This document shows, piece by piece, positions 1-12,155 of a stretch of 64,000 bases of DNA. Source of the DNA: Heligmosomoides polygyrus polygyrus (Eukaryota > Nematoda > Chromadorea > Rhabditida > Heligmosomidae); NCBI GenBank assembly GCA_947396885.1, contig OX377202.1:23002001-23066000 (forward strand), given 5' to 3'. The position numbers and the translations under genes are program-made. A model generated the notes under the pieces. It did no database searches and had not been told where the DNA came from. It saw only the letters and a program-made list of their open reading frames with translations. Positions within the stretch are counted from its first letter, which is position 1. Every line of letters begins with the position of its first letter.

Positions 1-1249
1 ACACTACAAGTCTAGCCGCACGCACGGCGCGACCTTTTTTCGCTTCGCAGTATGATTGCCTCCCTTCCAAAAACAAATATTTTTGGAGAACATTATTTTT
101 CCCAAAAATAAAATATAAAAATTTTATAAAGAAATCTTGCTCGTTTCGATTTGGAAGATCTTCAGTCTGTGTCTGCGAAAGCGTCCGTCTTGCCTAGAAG
201 AGAACCCAATTTGGTTTCAAAGTGTCCAGTTTTACATTAGAATTGCACATTTCGGAGTTGAACAATGTCCATGGAATGCGCCATGCATTATGCTTCACTG
301 TAGTTCAAACGAATAACTACCGACGAGGCAGGTTGAATCAATTTCTGTGGAGGGCTGGCATCGATTATGAACTCTTGTACCATGTTACTCTAAGGTAAAG
401 ACCCAAAGAACTTCAGTTCACCGAGTTCAAGCCGCCTCCAAAAGTCGACTGAAAAAGGCTTCGAAGCGGTCGATCAGCTTCAGTTCCCCAAGTGAACACT
501 GAAACGCTGCAAACCTCCGATGATAGATGACCGGATGACCGTGCACTTGCACTGTCCCGCACTCCCATCGCAATAAATCATCACTGGCCCTAATTGTGGA
601 ACCGTTGAGAGCAGTGTTGGAAAAGAACTTTCTGGGGACCTGGAGGTGAAAGGACGGTAGTGTATTACTGTAGAGACGCGTACAATAAGTTAGTATCATT
701 CACACGTGCCTTTTTTTCACAACGTAGAGCACTTTCATTTAAACAGCGGTTAGCTCCAACCTTATGATTTGTTTCATGAGCAGAACTGAACGACCGGCAC
801 TGGAGCGCTTCCTCAGAAGGTACTGTCAGTACACCGATAATCGCTGTATTATAACGGCGACGCAATCCGACATCGAGAACATAACATATACTCGCGAAGC
901 TCCGTCCGAAAGCTGGTATATTATACCTTACCTGAACACTCAGATGCCGAGTCCATCAACGATTAACTCCGCGAGTATGTTGGATGTAAATTGTAGAGAT
1001 ACCAGATGAAGCATTCACCTCTGCCCCTCATTTTACCTCTACGGAAAATACCCCTCATACCCGAGGATTTAATGATTGACGAATCTGGCCCAGGCGAGGA
1101 CAGTGTGAGTTTTTGATGAGAAATGGTATCGTAGCGGCAGCTCCAAAAACACACTCCGTGCAAGACCTGCACACCTTACAGACATAAAGCGTGCCGTACT
1201 CCGAAACGTGCAAAACGGCAGTAGATGTACCATTTTCACCTCGAACTGG
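1..1249. other. No gene recognised
   Basis: Mixed composition with short frames only. A GTGTCCAGTTTTAC-type piece near 220 belongs to the AT-rich dispersed repeat. Nothing else is supported. Confidence 0.5.
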
Positions 1250-1500
1250 AAACTTTTCCATCAAATTGGACACTATTCTAACCAGGTAAGACTAAGACGT
1301 TTGAAATCAAAGCGAACTCTTTCAAATTGAAACGACCTTCATACAGGTTAAACTACAGACTCACTAAGATAGAAGATTTTTTTTTCAAGAAAAATTTCGT
1401 AGAACTTTCTTTGAAATTTTTTAGTTCACCTGCTCCTAAATGCGCATATGTGTAGTTTTATAAAAATTCCATTTTTCTGAGAAAAATAAAAAGCGAAAAT
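1250..1500 (+). repeat. AT-rich dispersed repeat, forward copy
   Basis: Contains CATCAAATTGGACACTATTC, then ATTTTTTAGTTCACCTGCTCC. The same order recurs at 13295-13560 and 15700-15960. Confidence 0.6.
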
Positions 1501-1703
1501 TTGTTTTGAAGCGCAACAAAGTAGCAGTCATTTAGTGCATTAAAAAACTGGATCGCCATGCACTCGAAAAACGATTCGCAATGTTCATTTGATTGATAGT
1601 GTAAATACAGTGCTGTAAATATAGTCTCTACATGCAGAAAGAAAGTTAGGATATATCCATTTCTTAAAATTGTTTATGTTGCTTCGTTTGGTTCTTAAAC
1701 TGC

Positions 1704-2001
1704 ATAAAGGATAAAAGGATAAAGGACGGCGTTATTCAATTCCTTTTGGGATGCACCACGCATTCTAGTTCTGCGGGATATGGTGGAGGCGATTTGAATG
1801 CGTATTTGGCTCTACAACGACTTGCGGTGGCCAGCCGATGAACAAGTCAGCGCTTTATCCTTCCCACACAAGTCTAGTACCAATTCACCGACCCCGGAGG
1901 GACGGAAGGCTTGTTGGCCTGGGCGGGAAACCCGAACTAGGAACCTGGTATCGGGTGCAGGCGATAGCCGGCGCCTCCTCCGACTGCGCTCCGCGCGCCC
2001 C
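1704..2001 (-). mobile_element. tRNA-derived SINE, full length
   Basis: Head, body and tail are all present. TTAAACTGCATA before it and TTAAACTGTATG after it look like a slightly decayed target duplication. It carries the A-box mutation GAGCGCAGTCGG. Confidence 0.88.
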
Positions 2002-2189
2002 TTAAACTGTATGCAAACAGAAATTTTGCCATCACTCGAATAAAAACCACGAAGTTTCGGACGGGGGCATGGCTCAATCTCCGCTTTCGCATTATACAAC
2101 GAACACCTTCCTGTTCCCTAAAACAAGCTTTGACTCACTGTTCGTCCGCAAAAAATAAAATTTCAAATAAAATTTTCAATTTCAAACTA

Positions 2190-2460
2190 TGTGCATTCTT
2201 ACTGAGAAGTAAGTTAAAACTCCAATTAAGTTATACTAAGGTTTTCCTTGAATAAAAAAAATATATTTCTGACATTTTTGAGAGCCTCTAGTTTAATGTA
2301 GTAAAAGCTCATTGCCAATTGAGAGAAATCGTTTTGGTTTAGAAAGTCTTAGGTTAGCTTGGAAGAGTGTCCAACTTGACGTGAAAAGTGTCCAATTTAA
2401 TTTGGAAAATGTCCAACTTGTTTTGAAAAGTGTCCTATTCGACGTGAAAATGGTATATAT
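2190..2460 (-). repeat. AT-rich dispersed repeat with four 21-bp units
   Basis: GTGTCCAACTTGACGTGAAAA is repeated four times with variation at 2366-2448. This is the minus orientation of the family. Confidence 0.65.
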
Positions 2461-2539
2461 GCATGTGGAGTGACGACAGTCAAAAAATCACGTATACTAG
2501 CCTACAGTATACAGCCCACTCCGCTGTAACGCATCTAGC

Positions 2540-3006
2540 AAGGGAAGGGTCTGAAGCGTATGTCTGATCGCGGGGAGCGAGTCATATAGGGAGAATCCCC
2601 ACCCCTCAATTAGTATAAAAATGTGTTTATTGTTTGCCAAGTCGTTAAACCTAAGGAGTATGGGGTCCTTGAAGTCACAATGAATTCAGCTGGAAAGTTA
2701 GGCATAAAAGCGTTTGAAAATGGTGTAGAGTTGAAGTTGAAATGCAAAAATGCAGCAGCGCAGGGAAACCGAGCCTAGACTTCCCTCGCATAAAGCAACC
2801 CCACTTCCACAGCGCTCCGAGCCGCTTGCCGGAGAGGCATCGCGGGCGTACAGATTCCCAAACTCGTGATGCGCCGTATTCCATTGTGACTTCAAGGACC
2901 CCCTACTCCTTGGGTTTAACAACTTGGCAAAAAAACATACTTTTATACTTATTGAGGGTGTCCATATATGACTCGCTCCCCCCGATCGCTTCAGACCCTT
3001 CCCTTG
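2540..3006. mobile_element. Large foldback element
   Basis: Arms 2540-2688 and 2873-3006 are inverted copies (GGAAGGGTCTGAAGCG to GGTCCTTGAAGTCACAATG). The centre contains CATCGCGGGC and CCCCAC motifs shared, in the same order, with 20120-20260. Confidence 0.75.
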
Positions 3007-3010
3007 TAAG

Positions 3011-4090
3011 TGAACAGAAGAAATACTACGTTACTCTTCTATGACCAGAATTTTCTAAACTCGTTACAGATTATTAATGATGCCCTATCTTCACGGAACT
3101 TCTAGAAGACGTCGTTATGATAACTTTTACAGTTGCCTATCACTGAAAATAACACCGTTTCTTGTGTAAGTGCTATAAATGTTCCATACTCCTTCTACTT
3201 TCATTGCAGTTTTAAAAATAGAGTTGTGCTCTTGCGAGATCAACACATCTTTGTATCTTCAAACAAACGTGTCTTCATACAGACGTAACTTACTATAGAA
3301 ATGTATTGCAATTCAAGTTCAAGTGGAAGATCAACTGCCAAAAAAGGTTGTCCTGCTGTTTTAAAGCACTCTTGCGTCATGTCGTGAAACCCCGTCCGAA
3401 AAGAGCGCTTTACCCTACCGTAATCGAGCGACATCCACAGTAAAGGGAGACACCTAACGTAGTGCACTCACGGTGTTGTGAAATATTTTCAGTTTGCTTT
3501 CTGAGCCCACTGCGCAGAGTCCCCAAATCACAAGTAGGCTGGAAAGACAGCTGACGGTTGAGCAGTCACGTTGCAGTGGATAAAAGAGCGGAATGGCGGA
3601 ACGGAGCAGCTTGTGTTTCGACCTGCCTCCTCCCATTGATGCTTAACTTTCGCACTTCCTTAAAAAAAATCCTCCACGATCAACCAAAGTTCGCTGTGTG
3701 AAGTGGCCACGATGAAGGTAGAGAGAAAGGAAACCAGATTCATTGGTACCACTCTTCTTTCAGGAGTCATGAGGTAGAAATGTTTCTTTGGAAAACATAA
3801 ACTAAACATAGCCTAGAAAGGCCACTGGTGAAACCAAAAGACAAACCGGAGCGTTGTCCTTAAGTAAGAACTCATTAGGGCGGAAAAAATTTTCGCTCAA
3901 GAGGACACTACTGTCGCAGCCACGGTTCGCCGCCTGTGTCAACGCTTCCGATCGGGTTATATTTCTTTTGAAGGCTAACAGCTACAAGCTGATGAGGACC
4001 ATAGCCGGCCACCTCAACGGCGTTGGATATTCTAACTGCTTTTGACTTGGTTGCCGCAAAAACTGCTTGAATCGGACAAGACCTCCACGA
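3011..4090. other. No gene recognised
   Basis: Short frames on both strands without splice-site support or repeat matches inside the window. Confidence 0.45.
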
Positions 4091-4154
4091 TCATTGCCTG
4101 TGAATTGTTGCTTCTCCGCTCACACAGAAAGGAAAGGGAATCCTTGTCAACGAT

Positions 4155-4437
4155 ATTGCTAGAATAAAGGATAAATAATGACGTTTATCGGTCTGTTCCA
4201 GGAATGCGCCACGCACTTTACTTCTATGGAATATCGCATATTTGAATGCGTATTTGGCATACGAAGGCTTACGGTGGTACCAAGTAGAACACATATCAGC
4301 GTTCCATCTTTTCCAGACAAGTCTAGTACCAATTCACCGACCCTGGAGGGGAAAGGCTTGATTGTCCTGGACAGGATTCAAACCAAAAACCTCAGTTCAG
4401 CTAAATGTGACTGTCGGTACCTCTTCTGACTGCTCCT
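4155..4437 (-). mobile_element. tRNA-derived SINE, diverged
   Basis: The family body is recognisable (TCCAGACAAGTCTAGTACCA) but the head is heavily mutated. Its 3' flank (4098-4160) is shared with the next copy, suggesting a longer subfamily. Confidence 0.78.
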
Positions 4438-5046
4438 TTGAGTCCCTCAAAATTGGAAGGAGGCAGCAAAATCAGATAAGTACGAACACTTGCCCGAAAC
4501 CCACTTTTCGGCGCAATACGGGGCTAGCCATAACCACCCAGATTGAGCGCTGATGCTTACTAGTTCCATTCTGCACACTACCCGCGTGGGTTTGCACCGG
4601 GGTTTTTTACTTTACCCCACGCATTAATGAACGCGATCCCTGGGTTTAATTCTAACGTCAGATGATAGGCTGCCCTTTAAAATGATCGATCGATCGCGTC
4701 GCACAATCAATATGGCCACTATACGTGGCATCGCGTCGCGCCGCGACGAAGTATAAACTGGGCCTTAAGCTCGGACGATCGCTGGTGATACTCTCCTCGA
4801 GCGGCTACTCCTCGGGCATTACCGAACAATAATAAACATCGTACAATCGGATTGCACCAGAGCTCCCAATAATACAACTACCGCCTGCCATGGCCTTATA
4901 TGTACTGAAGCTGAAACGGTAATTTTTAGGCAAGCATGCAAACTGATCGAATCGAGCAAAGCGGTGAGGTTCACTGCCCGTGATTTGTTGCTTCTCCGCT
5001 TACCCAGAAAAGTAAGAGGATCCTTTTCCAAGACGTTGCTGAGGTA

Positions 5047-5323
5047 ATGGATAAAAGACAGAAAGGCAATAATAGTACCTTTCTGGATGCACCACGCATT
5101 CTACCACTGCGTGATATCGCGGAGGAATTTGAAGAAGCATTTTTTCTAGACAAGGACTCGCGGTGGTCAGTCGATACACACGTTAGCGTTTTATCCTATC
5201 CAAACGAGTCTGTCATCAATTCAGCCGGAAGGATCAAAGGCTTGGTGTGTTGGGCAGAACCCAAACTAAGAGAAATCCAATCGGGGTGAACGCGAGTGCC
5301 TACGCCTCTCTGACTGCGCTACC
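5047..5323 (-). mobile_element. tRNA-derived SINE, diverged
   Basis: The A box region (GACTGCGCTACC on the plus strand) and tail are kept and the middle is diverged. The adjoining 4980-5046 matches the 3' flank of the 4.2-kb copy. Confidence 0.78.
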
Positions 5324-5589
5324 ATACATCCATATATCGTTACTGAGGGGAGACTTGGTCCTCTGCTTCAACCATACATAGCACCGCCAGCGCCTGCCTC
5401 ACGACGAAATACTTCCGGGCTAGTGCGTAGGTGATCAGAACTGGAAGAAGTTCAGCCTCTGATGTCGGTAGGGTTCCAAGGAAGGGATCTATTTCCTAGA
5501 AGTCCCTCTCTTCTGGTGCAACAGTGGCTATCGAAGTAGGTGCCTCTCAACTTCGGAGGTTGGCCAACCCCATTCGCCTTAAATATCCG

Positions 5590-5745
5590 AAGTCTATCTT
5601 CTTTATGGCAACGCCAGCCCAACGTCACGAAGCTGAGTCCCAAGAAGACTGTCGAGCTTCGATGGGAAGTCTCATCCTCAGCTCCTTATTCTCCTGACCT
5701 TCTTCCGACTGTCACCTATTTTGCGATTTGAGAAAGAAAACCATA
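5590..5745 (+). mobile_element. Mariner fragment (C-terminal third)
   Basis: The plus strand reads RQPNVTKLSPKKTVELRWEV followed by APYSPDLLPTVTYF, matching the catalytic-domain end of mariner transposase. The upstream part and inverted ends are absent. It resembles the 36.1-kb fragment more than the 6.2-kb element. Confidence 0.65.
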
Positions 5746-6198
5746 CCGAAGGTCGAGCAGATTTGTTTCATGAGAAACTTGATTTTTTGTTTTCTATATG
5801 GTTTCGATATGGTTTTACAAAATTCTGCACGGTTATTTTTGTGGCTTGAACATAAGTGAGTTTTCTCATCGAGAAGGTTGGCTACCAGAGGTGGTATTTA
5901 CCCCAATTTCTTCCGATGAAAGCTGAACTATAATCATATTATATAGTTTATAGTTATTATATTATATAGTTCACTGTTTCTCGGTAAGAGCTGCTTCAGC
6001 ACACTTCGAACATGCAAGCGAGTTACCATTCCTAGAAACTTTTTCTCATTTGACATGATAGGGCTGCTGGCTTAACGTGACTTAGTCCTTATCCATATAA
6101 ATCCTGTCTCGCTTTCTTATTTCGTGTTTCTATTTCACTTTATTCCGGGTTGTATGCACCCTTGGGTTTGTTTCACATGATTAGTCCATAAAAAAATG

Positions 6199-7233
6199 TG
6201 GTTGTTGCGAAAGTTTTCGCCATTTTTTGAAAGTGCTTTTTTCTCATTACATAACGCTACCTTATAGCAACCTACCTTTTGTTCACGTAAAGAGATCAGG
6301 TAAGTATAAGTTGACTATTATTGCTAGTTACTCACCCTCGCATAACTCCTTCTAGAAAAGCTTTCAAAGGAGTACAACCAAGGTCTCTTATTGTATGGCT
6401 TCAAATTTGGTGAGTCAGCAGCCGCTTCCTGTCATCGCATCAATGGTGCATTTGGGGAGGGCACACAGTGTCCGATCGCACTGCACGAGAATGGTTCGCA
6501 GCTTTCGCAGAGGTGCATTTAACCCTCAAGATTCGCTCAGGTCAGGACGTGAGTCCGACGCGACAACGACCGATTGCGACAGCTGGCGGAATCGAACCAC
6601 TGTGGATCTGCTCGTGAACTTGCGCAGGACCTGGGTGTGCACTGTGCCACCATCGCCAGGCACCTACATCAACTGGGTAAGGTGCACAGGCTGGCAGAGT
6701 GGGTTCGAAGGTCCTGCTTTCTGTTTGGTGGGATTACAAAGGTGCCATCTACTACGAGCACTGGCTCGTAACGAAACTCTAACAGCGGACTTGTACTGTC
6801 AGCAGCTGGATAGACTGGCCGCGAAGATCACAGAAAAGCGTCCGAATCATGGCACAATCCGATTCTCACACGACAATGCTCGACCGCACATTGCGAGAAT
6901 GACTCGCCAAAGGCTTCATACCTTGGATGGGAAGTGCAGCCGCACCCACCGTACAGGCAGATATCAACAGACTACCACTTTTTCCTGTCCCTCTCCAATG
7001 TCATGCAAGGAAAAACGTTCGATTTCGAAGACGACATGGAACGCTGGTTGGCTGGCTTTTTCGAATCAAAGCCAGAAAAGTTCTACGCTGACGAGATCGG
7101 GAGTCTGCCTGAAGGGTGGAGAAGAGTGATGGAACATGATGGCGGTTAGTTCATTTCTTGTCCTGTTTCGCTTTTTTGTGAAACTAAAAAAATGTGGTGT
7201 CTTGAAAATGGCGAGAACCTCTGCAACAACCTA
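6199..7233 (+). mobile_element. Mariner transposon, disabled
   Basis: Inverted ends GGTTGTTGCGAAAGTTTTCG (left, from 6200) and its counterpart at 7205-7231 (reading AGGTTGTTGCAGAGGTTCTC on the other strand) enclose broken transposase. Frames give the helix-turn-helix part (RELAQDLGVHCATIARHLHQ), LYCQQLDRLAAKI, the second catalytic region SHDNARPHIA, then TDYHFFLSLSN with the third aspartate and a C-terminus WRRVMEHDGG. At least two frame changes, and loss of the first catalytic block (VTGDEKW type), make it inactive. TA duplications are eroded on the left. Confidence 0.88.
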
Positions 7234-8184
7234 ATAAATACATTTCTTCATGACAAGAAATTCAATGACCAGTTGGAACTCGAGGTTGAGGCCATCCAAG
7301 TTTTCGACTCACATTCATGCAGTTCCGAAATATAAAACCCGTCAGTTCGTTGGGCAGTGTTAGATTCAGAGATCTGCACTATTTGGTCTGCCTTCACTAA
7401 TGAGCAAGTGAAAGACAGCAGATCTTATCACTATGATTAACATTCTCACCAAAACGCTGAACAATGACATAGAAGAATTCTTGGACGGGGAGCTGAGAGA
7501 TCCGTGGAAGGACAGCTCAAACTGCGTGTACCAGTTGAAAGTCAAGACTTAGAACAGTAGATACGACGTCATGATGACAATGTCTACACATGTTTGGAGA
7601 AGAGGTATCGCTTGCTGAAGTGTTCACATGTGATTGCAGTTAACTAATAGGTGAAGGCGTTTTGTTCTTGTTTTTTATTTGTTTTGTGTTAATCGTAATC
7701 ATATTCGCACTTTGAATAAATAAATATAATAAATATATGTCTTAGAGAATGACGAAAACCATATATGTATGGAGTTGAATGAGTTCCGTATTGTTAAAAA
7801 AATTAATTTTTAAAATGAAAAATAGACTTAGGCTAGCCAAAACCCACCGATCGATGACGTCGAACGTTACATCCACCGCGATACGGTACGTCCATGACAA
7901 ACGGGTCTTGCACGGACTGTCGGCAGTAGTTGAGATGACATTTGCTGGAAATTCAAACGTCAGAAGAGCGGAATCAACGTTTGCAGAGCAATGAGGTTGT
8001 ATCTCTTCTCGCTGGCTAATAGGGCTTGCAGAAGCTGTGGTTACAAAATATGAGCCTTGCAGTTGAACGATGCCACTTCAACTCAACACATATTGCTTAT
8101 TATTCCTTGTTATCTCTGTTCTTGTTAGCATAAATGGATTGCTAAAAATCAGAGGAATCATCGTCTAGTTGCAGCTCATTGTTC
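7234..8184. other. Mostly unassigned; one short frame before AATAAA
   Basis: ATG at 7433 opens 39 codons (contains NNDIEEFLDGELRDPWKDSS) to TAG at 7550, and AATAAA-like sites follow at 7715. It could be a last exon or an LINE remnant; there is no further support. Confidence 0.2.
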
Positions 8185-8380
8185 GGATCTATCCTAGTGG
8201 GGCGGGGCATTCAACTCTTTGACAACGGCGTCAAAACTAACAGCAAACTAGTTCATAAGGCAAAGCCATGAACTGGCTTATGAAAGGGCCTCTTTGTGTT
8301 ATTTCCTAACCAGCAGAGGTCGCAACATTCACATTTGTTTCGCTTTTCTAACGGTGCCTCCCTCTGACTAGGATAGATCC
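8185..8380. mobile_element. MITE with GGATCTATCC ends
   Basis: Ends GGATCTATCCTAGTGGGG and, inverted, GGGATCTATCCTAGTCAGAG bound 196 bp with no coding frame. The interior TTTGACAACGGCGTCAAAAC recurs in the copy at 40.1 kb. Confidence 0.75.
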
Positions 8381-8429
8381 CATTGTTCTTCGGGATACAA
8401 ATTCAATGCGCGTTTGGCACATACATGCC

Positions 8430-8610
8430 TTCACGGGGGCCGTTCCCTACGCGGTCCCACCCGCCGCTCATTTCCGCCCTATTCGCCCGCCCTATTTGGA
8501 CACGTTCGTTCCCTACACGATCGCGCCCGCCGTCCACTTCTCGCCCTACCCGCTCCGCCCTATTTGGACAAGTTTGCGACGCGCCAAACCGTCGTTAATT
8601 GGCGTGACGT
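8430..8610. repeat. GC-rich tandem duplication with a CRE-like site
   Basis: CGTTCCCTACGCGGTC-type units occur twice, each closing with CCGCCCTATTTGGACA. At 8604-8611 the palindrome TGACGTCA (CREB/ATF-type site) follows. No convincing exon; several overlapping frames exist. Confidence 0.5.
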
Positions 8611-8825
8611 CATCAAAAAACCTAACAGCTGATAGGAGATGATTGTGGAGCGTATCTCATGTGAGACTCCGAAGTCATTTTTTATTCTGTTCGGTTGTGG
8701 AAACAGTTGAGGGAAGGAGGTGGACTCTCTAAATTTTCGCCACAGCTAGAAACTATGGATGAATCCGCTCAGGAGTTCGTGGTCTCTACATTGAAGGCTT
8801 ATCTGAAATTGTGCGAAAAAACCTT

Positions 8826-9665
8826 TTAACACATTGACGACAATCGCGTTTTGCGGCAGAAAGCCGCCTGGGACACGCGCGCTATGAGCCACCGGTGGAT
8901 CATAATGTCTCTCGCGGACCACTTTTTTGTCTCATGTTTTATTTCGACCAGAGGGGTTATTTAGGGTGCTGATAACGAATCTGATACCCGTTTATGATAT
9001 TTCAGTCGATTACGATAGGTTATGGTAAGTCTGGGTGACTAAGGCTGCCAAGGTCGTGATCACCATTTTTCCCCCAAACCTCGCCCAGGGGGTTATTTGG
9101 GGTGCTCATCACGAATCTAACATCCGTTTTTGGTATTATGGTGGAGTTCGGTGGGTTACGGTAGGTACGGGTAATCGCCGACCGCTGCAGTCACCCATAC
9201 TTACCATAACCTACCTTAGTTCATCGTAATATCAAAAATGGATGTCGGGTTCGTGATCAGTACCTCAAGCAACCCCAATAGACAAAGTTTTGGTGAAATC
9301 GGTGACCATGACTCCGACAGCCTTACTTACCCGTACCTACTGTAACCTACCGTAATTGGCCAAAATTTTAAAAAGGATGTCAGATTCGTGATCAGCACCT
9401 CAAGTAGCCCTCTTGGGCAAAGTTTGGGTTAAAAATACCGACTTGAATCGATTTTGTTGTAAAATTGGTCTCCATCCTAGTAAAAAATTTTAATTCGATA
9501 TATCTAATGAAAACAAAGACAATTTTCTTGCTTATTCCTGTTGGATTTTTTCCTATCACAAATAGGGAAAAAGAAAACATCTATAAAAAACCGACGGCAG
9601 AGGTACAAAAAATAGCGCGAAAAGGTATGAGCCACCGGTGGCTCATATTGTCGTCAATATGTTAA
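8826..9665. mobile_element. TTAA-flanked non-autonomous DNA element
   Basis: TTAA at 8826-8829 and 9662-9665 bracket inverted ends CACATTGACGACAAT and CATATTGACGACAAT. Subterminal copies of ATGAGCCACCGGTGG occur on both sides; the right one is a perfect 20-base palindrome around ACCGGT. The interior (8950-9425) is a set of about 100-bp units around GGGGTTATTTGGGGTGCT, two forward and two inverted. TTAA duplications are typical of piggyBac-type transposition, but no transposase is present. Confidence 0.7.
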
Positions 9666-10079
9666 ATCAAACAATACTCCTTATATTGAAGAACTTTCTA
9701 GTGGATGATCACGTTGTTGCCATGACATATCTCGCTAAGATGTTGCCGTGCTTGTCGGAAAATGCGGACGACGCCTTATGGTTAGTACTGAGCAATGGGG
9801 CCTGAAGAACGTCTTGGCGCTGCAGCTGAAAAGTCCTTTTCTCCAAACGTATAAGATTGTAACTCTTGTCTCAAGAACGAATTCTGTTCGGGATGAATGT
9901 GCTGGGTCAAGGGAAGTGATTAGAAATGCCTCCATGTGATGGGACAACCCGGACATCTCGTCTTCGGCGAGCCCTTTGCACCGTCCCCTTCGAGGGAAGT
10001 GTAGGGAACACCTCTCCGCCTACGCGCTCAAGTTTCAGCGCTTCGAATGGTTTAGAAGGAAAGGAGATTAATTGGGGTG

Positions 10080-10345
10080 ATAAATCGACAGATCGTGCTT
10101 TTCAGTTGGATGCGAATTTTACGTTAGATAAGGCTGCGAAGAAGTTGCAAATGAAATGGCAAAGGCTGTACGCAGCACGCAGTCTATTCAGAAGTCTTTC
10201 CACTAAAAACTTCTATGTCCTCGTCAAGGCTTATAGCATCTACATTAGGCCGATACCTGAGCCTGGAACAACAACATTTTCTTCAAGCAAGAGGAGAAAC
10301 GTAGGTAAACTTGAAAAGTTTGAAACAGAGGAAGGTTATTGATAA
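10080..10345 (+). mobile_element. LINE fragment, CR1/Jockey-like reverse transcriptase C-terminus
   Basis: The frame includes AARSLFRSLSTKNFYVLVKA then YSIYIRPIPEPGTTTFS, the characteristic segment after the reverse transcriptase domain of CR1/Jockey-type LINEs. It is truncated on both sides. Confidence 0.72.
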
Positions 10346-12027
10346 GGAAATTTCAATTACAATGCTCTTCCCGATGGTGAAGTAAGAGGCAAACACCTGG
10401 GCCACGAACACTTTCAAGCAGACAAGGAATATGCGACCTCGCTACGGAAACGCAATTCTGCAGAGTTTTTGTGGACTTTATAAACGAGGCTTCTTCATGG
10501 TGAAACCGTGTAGAACTCGAGATGGAGGACATAAACTATTTCAATACAAAAATCATTAATGCAGCGCAGTTTTCTTGTTAATGAGCAAAGTCGGGTTCTA
10601 GAAAACCTAACCAAGTTGGAGCATTTTATTAAGACTGCAAGTCGTTTTCTACATAATTCTAAGGAATACGTAACGAGCTGTAGGGGTGTAGGTTCTCTTG
10701 GTTTGGTTATCCTTTCCATCTTACAATTATTTCGGAATGAATGGTTCTCATTTTACTTTCTCTGTTTTTGTCTAGAAGGTTAGCCAATCTTAATCTGAAC
10801 AAGTGTAAATAAACACTGATACATAAACTAGCAATCGAACAAAATAATTCACATGTTAATTTTTATAATAAAAGAAGCAAAACCGAAAAACATAAAGTTA
10901 CGAATTTTTCTCCCTGCAAAGTGGCCCGCATCGCCACCTATATCCAAAGAATCCTTTTTGTAACACCTCCCAGTGGTTCATCACAGAATAGGTAAGTGTT
11001 ATAAGGTCTTTATATGTGCAAAATCACTAAGTTCAATTGAGCAAACTTGATTGTTTTCGAACGTCAACTGTTTATTATATGTCTGCTTTCGTATTTTATG
11101 TTTTATCACATAATTGATACATAGTATATATAAATATATAGATGTATATATTTCAGCTAATTTATATTTTATGATTAAGTTAAAATTCTGACACCTTGAA
11201 ACCTAAAGTATGCCGATCAGCTGGCTCTAGCCTTCGTATTACCAAAAATCACTCCACTGTAATACAGTATTTTGATAGTCCATTTAAAATGTTATAAGCA
11301 ACAATGACGTTTTATTATTTTTTATTTAAATAGGCTAATTCAAGTACCCATATCACTTACGGACTAGACGTTGCTTTTCCACTAGGAGACAATATAGCCC
11401 TAGGTTTTCTTCTGTTCTGAATATTTGCTTCCAAAAATACTAAAAAAATACAGACTTACTCTCCGACGAAATGCCCTGTGACGTACACGTGACCGACGAA
11501 CACTCCGACAGGATCGATGTGCAGTCGAATTCCGTCGCTCAGGCATTCCTGAAAAGCGTTCGAGAAACTAAGCTGCTGCTCATGGCCCGAACAAGTTATC
11601 CACAACGTGTTAGCCGGAGCTCTATTTGCGGCGCAGTTCCATCTATGTGTGAACGGTAGTCTCGGCGTCGAACAAGTTCCAACGGTGTTCATCACCGCTG
11701 GCACTCGGTTCTCCATTCACTGATGCGCGGCTTAGACACCACGGTGGTGTGGTCACGGCCGAGAACTCGCTGTGAAATGGAACTCCATTGGACAGGCGGA
11801 GAGAGAGGCATTCCAAACGGTGGTAAACGAGACTGCATTCGAAGTTCGCAAGAGCCCTTTTAATCCGCCGCTTCTGTTAGCTGAACGAGGTTGCGCCGCG
11901 CATTTCACATCGACCAATTCAGTGCTGCATGCAAATTGTCGGCGCAGTCCTGACTGTTCGCAACAGGTTGCACAAATAGATGACTGCTTTTACTGATAAG
12001 GATGAAATTATAACAAATGGAATTATT
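10346..12027. other. No gene recognised
   Basis: AT-rich in 10790-11460. The 11460-11990 part is less AT-rich with short opposed frames but no convincing splice sites. Confidence 0.45.
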
Positions 12028-12155
12028 TATTTATCTATTTATTTATATTATAACAATTTTCATTTTGTCATTTGTCATTTCATTGGAAGGCACATGCTTC
12101 TTCTGGTAGATATCCTGCTATAATGCCTATTTATTTATTTATTTATTCAAACGTG
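12028..12155 (-). mobile_element. Probable LINE tail, minus orientation
   Basis: Two TTTA-rich runs (12030-12050 and 12128-12149) are (TAAA)n tails read on the minus strand. A short CGTG/CACG pairing lies just before the second. Coding sequence is absent. Confidence 0.35.

Noticed and set aside
4631..4655. CTGGGTTTAATTCTAACGTC as a spliced-leader RNA gene
   Set aside because: Only GGTTTAATT matches the SL1 start; the rest and the expected donor are missing.
6395..7129. 244-codon frame as an intact gene
   Set aside because: It is a mosaic of mariner transposase in and out of frame between inverted ends.
8383..8642. Three overlapping GC-rich frames as a proline-rich gene
   Set aside because: All three phases are open because of base composition, and the sequence is a tandem duplication.
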